DNA from: Chitinophaga solisilvae
GTDB taxonomy: Bacteria; Bacteroidota; Bacteroidia; Chitinophagales; Chitinophagaceae
Direction of reading: 5' to 3'
NCBI RefSeq assembly: GCF_009928525.1
Contig: NZ_JAABOK010000021.1
Span: 1-64,000, forward strand
DNA: 64,000 nt
The notes under the pieces were generated by a model. The model saw only the letters and a program-made list of their open reading frames with translations, was not told the DNA's origin and did not search any database. The translations under genes and the position numbers were made by a program. Below, in pieces: positions 26,607-35,843 of this stretch. Every line of letters starts with the position of its first letter. Within the stretch, counting starts at the first letter, position 1.

Positions 26607-27632
26607 ATGTACAACCTGATCAAAAAACTACTTTTCCGCTTTCCGCCGGAGAACATCCACCACAGCGTAATGCGTGGTATCAAGACAATCTACGCACTGC
26701 CCCTGGGCAAAAATATTTTAAAGGCCTTCTGCGGCGTAAAAACACCCGGACTGGAACGCGAACTGTTCGGCCTGCGCTTTTCCAACCCGGTAGGACTGGC
26801 CGCCGGATTTGACAAAGACGCCAGATACATTGATGAACTGTCATGCCTCGGCTTCGGCTTTGTGGAAATAGGTACTGTCACCCCACTGGCCCAACCCGGC
26901 AACGATCAGCCACGGCTTTTCAGGCTGCCGGAAGACAAAGCCCTCATCAACAGGATGGGCTTCAACAACGAAGGCGCCATCGCCGCTGCCAAGCGACTGC
27001 AACATAAAAAATCAAACATCATCGTAGGCGGCAACATCGGCAAAAACAAGAATACACCTAACGAAGAAGCTGTCAGCGACTACGAAAAATGTTTTCACGC
27101 CCTGTATGAGGTGGCTGATTATTTTGTTGTAAATGTCAGCTCTCCCAATACCCCCAATCTGAGGGCATTACAGGAGAAAGAACCACTGAAGCAACTCCTG
27201 CATCACCTGCAGCTGCTCAACACACAAAAGCTGAAACCAAAACCTATTCTCCTGAAAATTGCGCCGGACCTCACTACCGAGCAACTCGACGATATCATTG
27301 AAATTGTGCAGGAAACAAAACTGGCCGGCATTGTGGCAACCAATACCACCATCAGCCGCGAAGATCTGAACACGCCGGCGGCAGAAGTGGCCTCCATCGG
27401 AGCAGGCGGACTAAGCGGCCTTCCGGTGAAACAGAAATCCACCGAAGTGATCCGGTATATCCACCAACATAGCAAGGGCAGCATTCCCATTATCGCTGCA
27501 GGTGGTATCTTTACAGCTGCCGACGCCCAGGAAAAACTGGATGCCGGCGCATCGCTGGTACAGGTATACACCGGTTTCATCTATGAAGGCCCGACCATTG
27601 TGAAAAAGATCTGTGCCGGTTTGCGTAAATAA
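26607..27632 (+). CDS. pyrD: Dihydroorotate dehydrogenase, quinone type
   Basis: A 341-residue class 2 enzyme that oxidises dihydroorotate to orotate with quinone as acceptor, in pyrimidine synthesis at the inner membrane. The N-terminal amphipathic helix of class 2 (MYNLIKKLLFRFPPENIHHS) is present. Catalytic Ser lies in NVSSPNTPNLRALQ; FMN-binding motifs are NPVGLAAGFDKD, TNTTI, GAGGLSGLPVK and the C-terminal VQVYTGFIYEGP. The open frame extends upstream to 26463, but the extra 48 residues are low-complexity and include LIR remnants; the ATG at 26607 follows the promoter. Confidence 0.93.
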   Translation: MYNLIKKLLFRFPPENIHHSVMRGIKTIYALPLGKNILKAFCGVKTPGLERELFGLRFSNPVGLAAGFDKDARYIDELSCLGFGFVEIGTVTPLAQPGNDQPRLFRLPEDKALINRMGFNNEGAIAAAKRLQHKKSNIIVGGNIGKNKNTPNEEAVSDYEKCFHALYEVADYFVVNVSSPNTPNLRALQEKEPLKQLLHHLQLLNTQKLKPKPILLKIAPDLTTEQLDDIIEIVQETKLAGIVATNTTISREDLNTPAAEVASIGAGGLSGLPVKQKSTEVIRYIHQHSKGSIPIIAAGGIFTAADAQEKLDAGASLVQVYTGFIYEGPTIVKKICAGLRK

Positions 27633-27659
27633 CATCGCATCAATTGAATCACAACCTAT

Positions 27660-28421
27660 ATGGAACAATTTCTCACTGCTGAGTCACTTATCAGCCTGCT
27701 GACGCTGGTGCTCATGGAAGTAGTGCTTGGCATCGACAATGTCATCTTCGTTTCTATTGTTATGAACCGCCTGCCGGAAGAGAAACGCCCGGCCGCACGC
27801 CGTATCTGGATGTTTACAGGTATGGCCGTTCGTATCATCCTGCTGCTGTGTATCGGGTACATCGTGAAAGCGGTACATCCCCTCTTCCACATCGGCAGCC
27901 ATGGCTTCAGCCTGCGCGACCTCATCATGCTGGGCGGCGGCCTTTTCCTGCTCATCAAAACCACCCTCGAAATCCACCACAAACTGGAAGGAGAGGAAGA
28001 GCAGATCAACATCAAAAATGGTAACAAACCCGCTGCATCCATGCTGAATGTAGTAGGCCAGATCATCCTGATCGATACCATCTTCTCCTTCGATAGCATC
28101 ATCACTGCCGTGGGCCTCGCCAAACAGGTACCTGTGATGATCATTGCCGTAGTTATCGCCATGATCGTCATGTTCCTCTTTGCTCCCAGAATCAGTGACT
28201 TTATCCATAAACACCCGACCCTTAAAATGCTGGCATTATCCTTCCTCGTTATGGTAGGCGCCATCCTCATCATAGAAGGCTGGGATGCTGATAAAGCACA
28301 TGACCTCCACCTGAAAAATTATGTATACTTCGCTATGGCCTTCTCCTTCGGCGTAGAAATGCTGAATATGAGAGTGAGAAAGGGGAGTAAGCCGGTGGAG
28401 CTGAAAGAACCGAAATTGTAG
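27660..28421 (+). CDS. TerC family membrane protein
   Basis: A 253-residue inner-membrane protein with about seven helices. The TerC hallmark acidic motifs are GIDNVIFVSIV (about residue 23) and DTIFSFDSIITAVG (about 140). TerC relatives export manganese or load metal onto exported enzymes, or resist tellurite. 27 nt follow pyrD, so the two are probably co-transcribed. LIR-5 follows. Confidence 0.88.
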   Translation: MEQFLTAESLISLLTLVLMEVVLGIDNVIFVSIVMNRLPEEKRPAARRIWMFTGMAVRIILLLCIGYIVKAVHPLFHIGSHGFSLRDLIMLGGGLFLLIKTTLEIHHKLEGEEEQINIKNGNKPAASMLNVVGQIILIDTIFSFDSIITAVGLAKQVPVMIIAVVIAMIVMFLFAPRISDFIHKHPTLKMLALSFLVMVGAILIIEGWDADKAHDLHLKNYVYFAMAFSFGVEMLNMRVRKGSKPVELKEPKL

Positions 28422-28450
28422 GTTCATGCTGATTGAAGAACCTTCAATTT

Positions 28451-28571
28451 AATTACGAATTACAAATTGCGAATTACGAATGAGGAGCGAAGACATAAGC
28501 GAAGAAACAAATTCTTTATCCGCTTATGTCTTCGCTCCTCATTCGTAATTCGCAATTTGTAATTCGTAATT
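28451..28571. repeat. LIR-5, 51-bp perfect inverted repeat
   Basis: Arms 28451-28501 and 28521-28571 pair over 51 bp around a 19-nt loop. The second heptad is ATTACAA instead of ATTACGA, and the change is matched in the right arm. The inner arm is AGCGAAGACATAAGCG. It fills the gap between two converging genes, terC and rsmE. Confidence 0.95.
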
Positions 28572-28577
28572 CTTAAT

Positions 28578-29291
28578 TCATAGTTTTCTTTGTTTTGCGT
28601 TCATCAGCGTCACCGCCACTAACCCCGCTGTTTCTGTACGCAGGCGCGTGTTCCCCAGCGTTACCGGCTCGAAACCCTTTGCCAGGGCCTGTTGTATTTC
28701 TTCAGGAGTAAAGTCTCCTTCAGGCCCTATCAGGATGAGCGTATCTTTTCCTGGCTGCATATGTTGGTGCAGTTCCTGCTTCTGTTCAGGGAGGCAGTGG
28801 GCGATCAGCTTTTGCGGATCGTTACTGTTAACCACCTTTTCAAAAGGCTGCGGCTCCTGCAGGTCGGGCAGATAGAATTGTTTTGACTGCAGCATGGCAG
28901 CCACCAGAATGTTCTGCAATCTTTCTGCTTTTATTTTTTCTTTTTCTGTACGCTGACTGACCAACGGGATGATGGTCTGAATACCTATTTCCGTTGCTTT
29001 TTCCAGGAACCACTCTATACGGGAGGCATTCTTGGTAAACGAAATGGCTATACGTAATGCCGGCGAAGGCGCAGGCATCTGTTCACGCTGCCGGATGCTT
29101 ACGCTGCAGCGTTTACGGTTATCATCAGTGATGACAGCCGTAAACCTATGGCCGCGGCCATCTGCCAGCAGCACGCTGTCGCCTTTCTCATGGCGGAGTA
29201 CCTGAATGCAGTACTTGGAAGTATCCTCATTCATGGTGTAGGCGGCAGCATCGGGCTGTATATCAGGCGCGTAAAATAAAGACTGTTCCAT
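28578..29291 (-). CDS. rsmE: 16S rRNA m3U1498 methyltransferase
   Basis: A 237-residue SPOUT methyltransferase that methylates U1498 of 16S rRNA with S-adenosylmethionine. N-terminal PUA-like domain (about 1-72) and C-terminal SPOUT domain with the knot motifs LILIGPEGDFTPEEI and LGNTRLRTETAGLVAV. Its TACCTTTG promoter ends only 5 nt before the ATG, predicting a leaderless or nearly leaderless mRNA. It lies 27 nt after the MATE gene. Confidence 0.93.
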   Translation of the reverse strand: MEQSLFYAPDIQPDAAAYTMNEDTSKYCIQVLRHEKGDSVLLADGRGHRFTAVITDDNRKRCSVSIRQREQMPAPSPALRIAISFTKNASRIEWFLEKATEIGIQTIIPLVSQRTEKEKIKAERLQNILVAAMLQSKQFYLPDLQEPQPFEKVVNSNDPQKLIAHCLPEQKQELHQHMQPGKDTLILIGPEGDFTPEEIQQALAKGFEPVTLGNTRLRTETAGLVAVTLMNAKQRKL

Positions 29292-29296
29292 GGGCG

Positions 29297-29304
29297 CAAA
29301 GGTA
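29297..29304 (-). promoter_or_regulatory. -7 promoter element of rsmE (TACCTTTG)
   Basis: The minus strand reads TACCTTTG, then CGCCC, then ATG. If transcription starts at the usual distance, the 5' leader is about 1-2 nt. Confidence 0.5.
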
Positions 29305-29318
29305 AAAGGTTTTGCAGA

Positions 29319-30671
29319 TTATGCCTCTTCTACCAGCTTTTTCGTTTTAATGTGGAAACGGATAAACAGCTGTACGGATGCTGCCAGCAGTCCCAGTAAC
29401 AATGCCCACCAAACGCCCTGTACACCGAATCCCAGGCGGATGCCCAATAGATAACCCAGCGGGATACCAATTCCCCAGTAGGCAATCAGGGTAATGACAG
29501 TAGGCACCTTCACATCGCCCAGGCCGCGCAGGATACCAAGACCCACTACCTGCGTACCGTCGAACAACTGGAAGAAGGCCGCAATAATCAGCAGGCCGGA
29601 AGCGATGTGTATCACCTGCGGATCGTTGATATACATGGCAGGCAGCAGGAAACGGCCGAATGTGAATAACAGCGCCGCGCCGCCCATCAACACCAGCACC
29701 ATATGGTAACTCGCGATAGCAGATAAACGCAGAGAGGTATAATCCTTCTTACCGAAATTATTACCGCTCTTGATACCCGCCGCCGCCGATACACCGCTGG
29801 CCATCATGTAGGTCATGGCAGCCAGACTGAGTGCTATCTGATGCGCCGCCAGTTCGGCAGCCCCCATCCAGCCCACCATTACAGCTGCGCCGCTGAATGC
29901 ACTGATCTCAAAAATGTACTGCAGCGCCACCGGCGTGCCTATACCCAGGATCTTTTTAACAGAAGACATCTTCAGGTTACTGAACCCGAAGGTCTGCAGG
30001 TATGGCTTGAAACGCGGTGCACGCAATACATAGAACGCCATGGTAATACCCATGATAAGCCTGTCCGTGAAAGTGGCGATACCCACCCCCACCACGCCCA
30101 TACGCGGAAAGCCAAACAGCCCGTATACCAGCGTAATACCAATAATGATATTGATGGCGTTACCGATAATACTGATATTCATCGCCTGGCGCGTGAAGCC
30201 CAGCCCTTCCGCAAACTGTTTGAAGGACAGAAACAACATCAGCGGAATGAAGGAAAAGCCAAGGTAGCGCAGGAAAGGCTTTGCCTGTGCAGCTACATCC
30301 GCTTCCTGCCTTAACAGGGTAAGATGACTGCTGCCGAAATAGATCACGGCCGATAACAGGAAACCTACCACCATATTCACAATCAGACTATGGCTCAACA
30401 GATGGCCGATGGCAGTTTTATTGCCACGGCCGTTTTCCTGTGCAATCAGCGGAGTCAGGCCATAGGACATGCCTATGCCGGTCACCATAAAAACGGAGAA
30501 CAGGCCATTACCTAATGAAACAGCCGCCAGCGGCACTTTCCCGGTATGGCCAATGATAATACTGTCGGATAATGCTACCAACGTGTGTCCCAGCTGGGAA
30601 ATAATCACAGGATAGGCCAGGTGGAAATTGTCTTTGTAATATCCCCTGTATTTTAAATAAAGCTGTTTCAT
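29319..30671 (-). CDS. MATE family efflux transporter
   Basis: A 450-residue inner-membrane protein with about 12 helices in two related halves: YPVIISQLGHTLVALSDSII in the first, GTPVALQYIFEISAFSGAAV in the second. MATE proteins of the NorM type export drugs or metabolites using sodium or proton gradients; substrate unknown. A hairpin terminator for dnaB lies upstream, so it has a separate transcript. Confidence 0.88.
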   Translation of the reverse strand: MKQLYLKYRGYYKDNFHLAYPVIISQLGHTLVALSDSIIIGHTGKVPLAAVSLGNGLFSVFMVTGIGMSYGLTPLIAQENGRGNKTAIGHLLSHSLIVNMVVGFLLSAVIYFGSSHLTLLRQEADVAAQAKPFLRYLGFSFIPLMLFLSFKQFAEGLGFTRQAMNISIIGNAINIIIGITLVYGLFGFPRMGVVGVGIATFTDRLIMGITMAFYVLRAPRFKPYLQTFGFSNLKMSSVKKILGIGTPVALQYIFEISAFSGAAVMVGWMGAAELAAHQIALSLAAMTYMMASGVSAAAGIKSGNNFGKKDYTSLRLSAIASYHMVLVLMGGAALLFTFGRFLLPAMYINDPQVIHIASGLLIIAAFFQLFDGTQVVGLGILRGLGDVKVPTVITLIAYWGIGIPLGYLLGIRLGFGVQGVWWALLLGLLAASVQLFIRFHIKTKKLVEEA

Positions 30672-30714
30672 CTTTTAATCTTCTGTCGGTTTACGGGTTA
30701 AATGTATGATAAAC

Positions 30715-30749
30715 AAAAAGGCCGGTCATCTTACGATGCCGGCCTTTTA
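30715..30749. terminator. Hairpin terminator between dnaB and MATE gene
   Basis: AAAAGGCCGG (30716-30725) pairs with CCGGCCTTTT (30739-30748), with an inner CATC/GATG stem. On the minus strand it follows the dnaB stop and ends in a short T run. Confidence 0.75.
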
Positions 30750-30766
30750 CTGCAATATCTTATGCA

Positions 30767-32332
30767 TTAAAACGGAGCATCTTCAAAGCCTTCATCGAAG
30801 TTCATGTCATTCATCTTGGATCCTTTCTGTATGTACAGTTTCGCTTCATCATTACCACCGCCTCCATGTTGCTGACGCATACCTGCGAAAGGACTGCCAC
30901 CACCGGGGTTTTCCAGGCTGCCATCATCTTCAAATCGCTGGAATTCCAGTACAGCTCTGAGTTTGATGGTATCCAGCTGACCGTTACGGTGCTTGGCTAT
31001 ACGCACGTGGGTTTCTCCTTTGTTGGATTCGCCCATTTCGTTGGTGTTGATCTCATAATATTCAGGACGGTACAGGAACATTACCATGTCCGCATCCTGT
31101 TCAATGGCTCCGGATTCACGGAGGTCACTCAGCTGCGGCATCTTGTTACCGTCTTTTCGTTTTTCCACATCACGGCTCAGCTGGGACAGTGCTATTACCG
31201 GCACCTGCAACTCTTTTGCGAGCCCCTTGAGATCACGGGAGATCTTACTGATCTCCTGTTCGCGGTTGGAGCCTTTACCATCGCCGCTGCCACTCATCAG
31301 CTGAAGGTAGTCGATAATGATAACGCCTACACCGTGGTTATGCACCAGTCTCCGGCATTTTGCACGCAGCTCAAAGATGTTGAGCGCCGGCGTATCGTCA
31401 ATGAAGATGGGCGCTTTCGCCAGGCGTTCGATACCGTGGGTCATCAGCTTCTTCATCTCATATTCTTCCAGCTTACCACGGGAAATCTTTTCCAGCTTTA
31501 TTTCTGACTCGGCCGAGAGGATACGTTGTACAATCTGGCCGGAGGACATCTCCAGAGAGAATACCGCTGCGCCTTTCGGGAAACGTGGATGGAGCGCCGC
31601 ATTACGCGCCAGGTTCAGGGCGAAGGCGGTCTTACCCACAGACGGACGGGCAGCGATGATGATAAGATCGGTTGACTGCCAGCCATAGGTCACCTTATCG
31701 AGTGACGGGAAGCCGGAAGGCACCCCGGTTATATCATCCCCCTTGTTACGCAGATCCTCGATACGCTTCATGGTATTTACCAGGACACGGTCGATGGAAT
31801 CGTAGTTTTTACGCAGGTGATTATTGGTTATTTCAAACAGCTTTGATTCGGCACTGTCCAGCAGGTCGAATACATCGGCGGTATCCTCATAGGATTCCGT
31901 CAGGATTTCCCCGGAAATACGTATCAGCTCACGCTGAATGAATTTCTGCAGGATGATACGGGCGTGCGCTTCAATATTGGCGGAAGACACCACCGCATTG
32001 GTGAGCTTCATCACGCTGTAAGGACCGCCTATTGCTTCGAGCGATCCCATGGATCTGAGTTCTTCAGTGACGGTAAGAATATCTACCGGCATGGATTTGG
32101 CCGCCAGTCTTGTCATGGCGGAAAATATCAGCTGGTGTGCCTCTACATAAAAGCACTCTCCTTTTAATATCTCAATAACGACATCAAAAGCACCCTTCTC
32201 CAGCATGACGGCTCCCAAAACGGCTTCTTCCAACTCTTTAGCCTGTGGGGGTATCTTACCATACACCAAAGATGACACCTCAATGGCCGGTTTTCTGCGA
32301 ACATTGCGGTCTTTCTTGAGATTGAGATCCAT
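30767..32332 (-). CDS. dnaB: Replicative DNA helicase DnaB
   Basis: A 521-residue hexameric helicase. N-terminal domain about 25-130; RecA-like C-terminal domain with Walker A ARPSVGKTAFAL (Lys at about 234), Walker B VIIIDYLQLMSG and the DnaB motifs VIALSQLSRDVEKR and LRESGAIEQDADMVMFLYRP. It unwinds DNA at the replication fork with DnaG. No intein is present. The C-terminal tail (about 470-521) is Gly-rich and divergent. The 620-nt spacer upstream holds DnaA-box-like sequences. Confidence 0.95.
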   Translation of the reverse strand: MDLNLKKDRNVRRKPAIEVSSLVYGKIPPQAKELEEAVLGAVMLEKGAFDVVIEILKGECFYVEAHQLIFSAMTRLAAKSMPVDILTVTEELRSMGSLEAIGGPYSVMKLTNAVVSSANIEAHARIILQKFIQRELIRISGEILTESYEDTADVFDLLDSAESKLFEITNNHLRKNYDSIDRVLVNTMKRIEDLRNKGDDITGVPSGFPSLDKVTYGWQSTDLIIIAARPSVGKTAFALNLARNAALHPRFPKGAAVFSLEMSSGQIVQRILSAESEIKLEKISRGKLEEYEMKKLMTHGIERLAKAPIFIDDTPALNIFELRAKCRRLVHNHGVGVIIIDYLQLMSGSGDGKGSNREQEISKISRDLKGLAKELQVPVIALSQLSRDVEKRKDGNKMPQLSDLRESGAIEQDADMVMFLYRPEYYEINTNEMGESNKGETHVRIAKHRNGQLDTIKLRAVLEFQRFEDDGSLENPGGGSPFAGMRQQHGGGGNDEAKLYIQKGSKMNDMNFDEGFEDAPF

Positions 32333-32952
32333 TTATGGTTAGTGTATTAAAAAAAGTTAATAAAAGGTTACTGTCAATGGGCCTTTCCAGAAGTTTTACA
32401 ATTATTTTGTTTGCATTATTTCCCGCATTCAGAAGCAATTCCTGCTTTAAGAAATTGTAAATTTTTTCGAGCCGTACAAACTAAGGTAAAGGCATTTTTT
32501 TAATTAACCTTTTTTATTTGACGACTAAATTTATTAAGTCTAACGCACACGTTTTCCACCAGCAAAATGTCAGTTATCCACTGACTATATTATGGTTATC
32601 CACGTTTACACCAGAAATCCCCATGCAAAGGTCCGATTATTCACACACATTGTGCAAAAAAGATTTTCACATCAGGTAAACAACGGAAAACATCCGCACC
32701 AGCCACCGAAAAAATAAATATAGCCGCCACCGTTAGCCGCCGCCTGCCGCTATGTCACCATTACCGGCCGCGCTGTCAGGAAAAATCATCTATCTTCGCA
32801 AACATTAAAAAACATCCTCACATATCCTCCCCGCATCTCCCCGCCAAAATACCCACCCATCTTCCCACCTATCTCCGCTCATCCTTCGTAATTCGCAATT
32901 CGTAATTCGTAATTCTTTAACTTTACGGTTCTTTATTAAAAAGAGCAGACAA
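32333..32952. other. dnaB-pheT intergenic region, possible replication origin
   Basis: A 620-nt spacer between two divergent genes with no likely protein gene. It has an AT-rich stretch at about 32488-32540 (runs such as TTTTTTTAATTAACC and TTTTTTATTT), followed directly by DnaA-box-like sequences all in one orientation: TTTTCCACC at 32552, TTATCCACT at 32574, TTATCCACG at 32596 and TTATTCACA at 32637. Spacings are 22, 22 and 41 bp, about two, two and four helical turns. The layout (AT-rich segment next to phased boxes) is that of an origin, or of a DnaA-controlled dnaB promoter. A TATCTTCG promoter-like sequence for pheT is at 32791-32798 and LIR-16 at 32884-32915. Confidence 0.45.
32884..32915. 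repeat. LIR-16, solitary right arm
   Basis: Four heptads in right-arm orientation (TTCGTAATTCGCAATTCGTA and so on) stand just before pheT. The inner-arm word TCTCCGCTC precedes them, but no matching left arm is found in the preceding 500 nt. It is one of only two copies not at a gene 3' end. Confidence 0.6.
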
Positions 32953-35382
32953 ATGACGATTTCATACAACTGGCTTTGTGAATACTTACCGGTAAAGCCT
33001 ATCCCGGAGGAACTGTCCACCATTTTGACAAGAATAGGTCTGGAGGTGGAAAGCCTCGAAAAATTTGAAGCTGTAAAGGGCAGTCTGGCCGGATTGGTAA
33101 TCGGAGAAGTACTGACAACTGAAAAGCATCCCAATGCAGATAAGCTGACGCTCACCACGGTAAATACCGGCAACGGCGAACCGCTGCGTATCGTTTGCGG
33201 CGCGCCCAATGTGGCGGCAGGCCAGAAAGTAGTAGTAGCCCCTATCGGCACTACCATCTATCCGGTAAACGGAGAACCGCTGACGATGAAAAAAGCGAAA
33301 ATCCGGGGAGAAGAAAGCCAGGGAATGATCTGTGCGGAAGATGAAATCGGGCTGGGCAGCAGTCACGCCGGCATTATGGTACTGGATGCCTCCCTGCAGC
33401 CGGGTACTCCTGCCAGCGAAATATTCAAACCTGCGCAGGACTGGATATACGAAATCGGGCTGACCCCCAACCGTATGGATGCCATGAGCCATATCGGCGT
33501 GGCAAAAGATGTTTGCGCCTTCCTGAACAACCTGGAACACACCCATAAATACCAGGTGCAGCTGCCGGCTATCAAGGCGCTGCCACAGGCAGCCACACCG
33601 TTGCCCATCAGCGTTACCGTCGAAAATACAGATGCCTGTCCGCGGTACAGCGGCATCAGCATCACCGGCGTAAAGGTGGGCCCGTCGCCGGACTGGCTGA
33701 AGAATCACCTGCAGGCTATCGGCGTACGTTCCATCAGCAACATTGTGGATATCACCAACTTCATCCTGCATGAAACCGGGCAACCCCTGCATGCATTTGA
33801 TGCAGATGCCATTAAAGGCAACGCGGTAGTGGTGAAAAACCTGCCACAGGGCACGCCGTTCGTGACCCTCGATGAAAAAGAAAGAAAACTGGATGCCACC
33901 GACCTGATGATCTGCAACGGCGCAGGCGAAGGGATGAGCATTGCCGGCGTTTTCGGCGGGCTCCACTCCGGGGTGAGCGATACGACGCAACATATTTTCC
34001 TGGAAAGCGCCCTGTTCAACGCCGGCGTTATCCGTACCACGTCCTTCAGGCATGGCCTGCGTACAGACGCGGCCACCCGCTTCGAAAAAGGCGTGGATAT
34101 CTCCAATACGCTGTTTGCACTGGAACGCGCCGCCTCTCTCATCTGTGAACTGGCCGGCGGCCAGGCTGCTTCCGCTATCGTGGATATATATCCGGAGCCT
34201 AAGCACAAAACACAGGTGGAAACCACCTACGCCTATATACGTAAACTCAGCGGCAGCAACTATCCCGCTGATAAAATCAAAAATATCCTCCGCAGCCTGG
34301 GCTTTGAAGTACTCAGCGAAACGGCAGAAAGCCTGAAAGTAGCGGTGCCCTTCAGCAAACCGGATATCAGTCTGCCGGCCGACCTGGTGGAAGAAGTAAT
34401 GCGGATAGACGGTCTCGATAACATCGAAATCCCTACACATGTTACCATTTCCCCGGCACTCTCCGTTCAGCCTGACGGAGAACGGGTGCGCGAGAAAATC
34501 GCAGACTACCTCGCCGGCAACGGCTTTCATGAAATTTTCACCAACTCCATTACCAACAGTAAATACTTTACGCCTGAAGTACTGGAGCATACGGTAAAAA
34601 TGATGAACAACCTCACCGTGGAACTGGATGTGATGCGCCCCTCCATGCTGGAAACCGGCCTGGAAAGCATTTCATATAACCTGAACCGTAAAAACGAAGA
34701 CCTGTTCTTCTTTGAATTCGGTAAAACCTACTCCGTGCTGGAAAAAGGCTATGGCGAAACCAATCACCTGGTGCTGTACCTGACCGGCCGGAAAACAACA
34801 GAAACCTGGATGCATAAAAGCAGTCCGGTTGACTTCTACGAACTGAAGAGCTATGTGCAGAACATCCTGAACCAGCTGGGTTACAGCAACCTGCAGTGGG
34901 TGGAAAGCACCGCGGCAGACCTGCAGCCGGCCTGGGAAATAAAGGTTAAAAACCAGGCAGTAGTTACCCTGGGCGGTGTTTCCCAGCAGAAACTGAAACA
35001 GTTCGATATCAGACAGCCCGTATGGTATGCCACTTTTAACTGGGATAAAATACTGGGACTCTTGCAAAAAAGTGATAACTTTTATAAGGAAATACCCCGC
35101 TTCCCGGCAGTACGCAGGGATCTCGCGCTGGTACTCGACAAACAGGTGAAGTTCGCCGCAGTTGAATCGGCTGCCCGTGCAGTTAAATCGCAGCTGCTCC
35201 GGGACATCAACCTGTTCGATGTATTCGAAAGCGAGAAGCTGGGTGCAAACAAGAAATCATACGCTGTCAGCTTTACCTTCCTGGATACCCAGAAAACCCT
35301 TACCGATAAGGAGATTGATGGTGTTATGGACAAGCTGGTAAAAACGTTTGAGACACAGTTACAGGCGGAAATAAGAAAATAA
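32953..35382 (+). CDS. pheT: Phenylalanyl-tRNA synthetase beta subunit
   Basis: An 809-residue beta chain of the alpha2-beta2 enzyme that charges tRNA-Phe. Domains: N-terminal (1-40), EMAP/tRNA-binding OB fold (about 42-150, GLVIGEVLTTEKHPNADKLT), B3/B4 editing (about 210-390), B5 (about 405-480), catalytic-like core, and C-terminal anticodon-binding FDX-ACB domain (about 715-808, FYKEIPRFPAVRRDLALVLD). pheS is not adjacent. The stop codon TAA (35380-35382) is the first three bases of LIR-6. Confidence 0.95.
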   Translation: MTISYNWLCEYLPVKPIPEELSTILTRIGLEVESLEKFEAVKGSLAGLVIGEVLTTEKHPNADKLTLTTVNTGNGEPLRIVCGAPNVAAGQKVVVAPIGTTIYPVNGEPLTMKKAKIRGEESQGMICAEDEIGLGSSHAGIMVLDASLQPGTPASEIFKPAQDWIYEIGLTPNRMDAMSHIGVAKDVCAFLNNLEHTHKYQVQLPAIKALPQAATPLPISVTVENTDACPRYSGISITGVKVGPSPDWLKNHLQAIGVRSISNIVDITNFILHETGQPLHAFDADAIKGNAVVVKNLPQGTPFVTLDEKERKLDATDLMICNGAGEGMSIAGVFGGLHSGVSDTTQHIFLESALFNAGVIRTTSFRHGLRTDAATRFEKGVDISNTLFALERAASLICELAGGQAASAIVDIYPEPKHKTQVETTYAYIRKLSGSNYPADKIKNILRSLGFEVLSETAESLKVAVPFSKPDISLPADLVEEVMRIDGLDNIEIPTHVTISPALSVQPDGERVREKIADYLAGNGFHEIFTNSITNSKYFTPEVLEHTVKMMNNLTVELDVMRPSMLETGLESISYNLNRKNEDLFFFEFGKTYSVLEKGYGETNHLVLYLTGRKTTETWMHKSSPVDFYELKSYVQNILNQLGYSNLQWVESTAADLQPAWEIKVKNQAVVTLGGVSQQKLKQFDIRQPVWYATFNWDKILGLLQKSDNFYKEIPRFPAVRRDLALVLDKQVKFAAVESAARAVKSQLLRDINLFDVFESEKLGANKKSYAVSFTFLDTQKTLTDKEIDGVMDKLVKTFETQLQAEIRK

Positions 35383-35505
35383 TTACGAATTACAAATTGC
35401 GAATTACGAATGAAAGCGAAGATTTACGCGCATAATCATAATAATGCTATATTCGCTTAAATCTCCGCTCAACATTCGTAATTCGTAATTCGCAATTCGT
35501 AATTC
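35380..35505. repeat. LIR-6, imperfect inverted repeat
   Basis: Both outer arms have four heptads but the order of variants differs: ACGA, ACAA, GCGA, ACGA on the left against ACGA, GCGA, ACGA, ACGA on the right. Inner arms AGCGAAGATTTACGCG and AGCGGAGATTTAAGCG also differ at several places. This copy shows pairing being lost. Its first bases form the pheT stop codon. Confidence 0.85.
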
Positions 35506-35515
35506 AAAGCATATT

Positions 35516-35824
35516 ATGGTTTTAGAGCAGTATATTCAACGCGTAGAAGAGAAACTGTTACAGCTGGTAAAAAAATTCCAGCAGTTACAGGCGGAGAATG
35601 TATTGCTTAAAGAAGAAATCAATACCCAGCAACAGGCGCTGCAACAGCAGCAGACGGCAATACAATCGCTGGAAGACAAGCTGCAGCTGGCCAGGATTGC
35701 AGCTACTGCCCAGGGAGGAAGTGCCATAGCAGAAGATGACGCAGCCTTCAGAAAAGAGATCCGCGGGAAAATCAATGATTATATCAAAGAGATAGACCGC
35801 TGCATCGCACTGCTGAACGACTGA
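35516..35824 (+). CDS. Small coiled-coil protein upstream of zapA
   Basis: A 102-residue protein, mostly one coiled coil (residues about 5-65, rich in Leu, Gln and Glu: LLQLVKKFQQLQAENVLLKE) and a short C-terminal helix (EIRGKINDYIKEIDRCIALL). Not recognised by name. It lies 19 nt before zapA and is surely co-transcribed. Its small size and coiled coil recall ZapB-type division proteins, so a role at the division ring is a reasonable inference only. Confidence 0.75.
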   Translation: MVLEQYIQRVEEKLLQLVKKFQQLQAENVLLKEEINTQQQALQQQQTAIQSLEDKLQLARIAATAQGGSAIAEDDAAFRKEIRGKINDYIKEIDRCIALLND

Positions 35825-35843
35825 TAAAATAGCTACTAAAATT

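Noticed and set aside
30715..30749. dnaB-MATE hairpin as an LIR element
   Set aside because: It is short, GC-rich and followed by a T run: a conventional terminator without arm motifs.
32805..33257. 150-codon minus-strand frame over the pheT start
   Set aside because: It overlaps pheT and its C-terminal part is translated LIR arm (ELRITNCELR-type peptide), a common false gene call.
32986..34590. Long 534-codon frame on the minus strand
   Set aside because: It lies wholly antisense to pheT, which has clear domain motifs; the antisense product is Cys/Phe/Gly/His-rich and has no recognisable motif.
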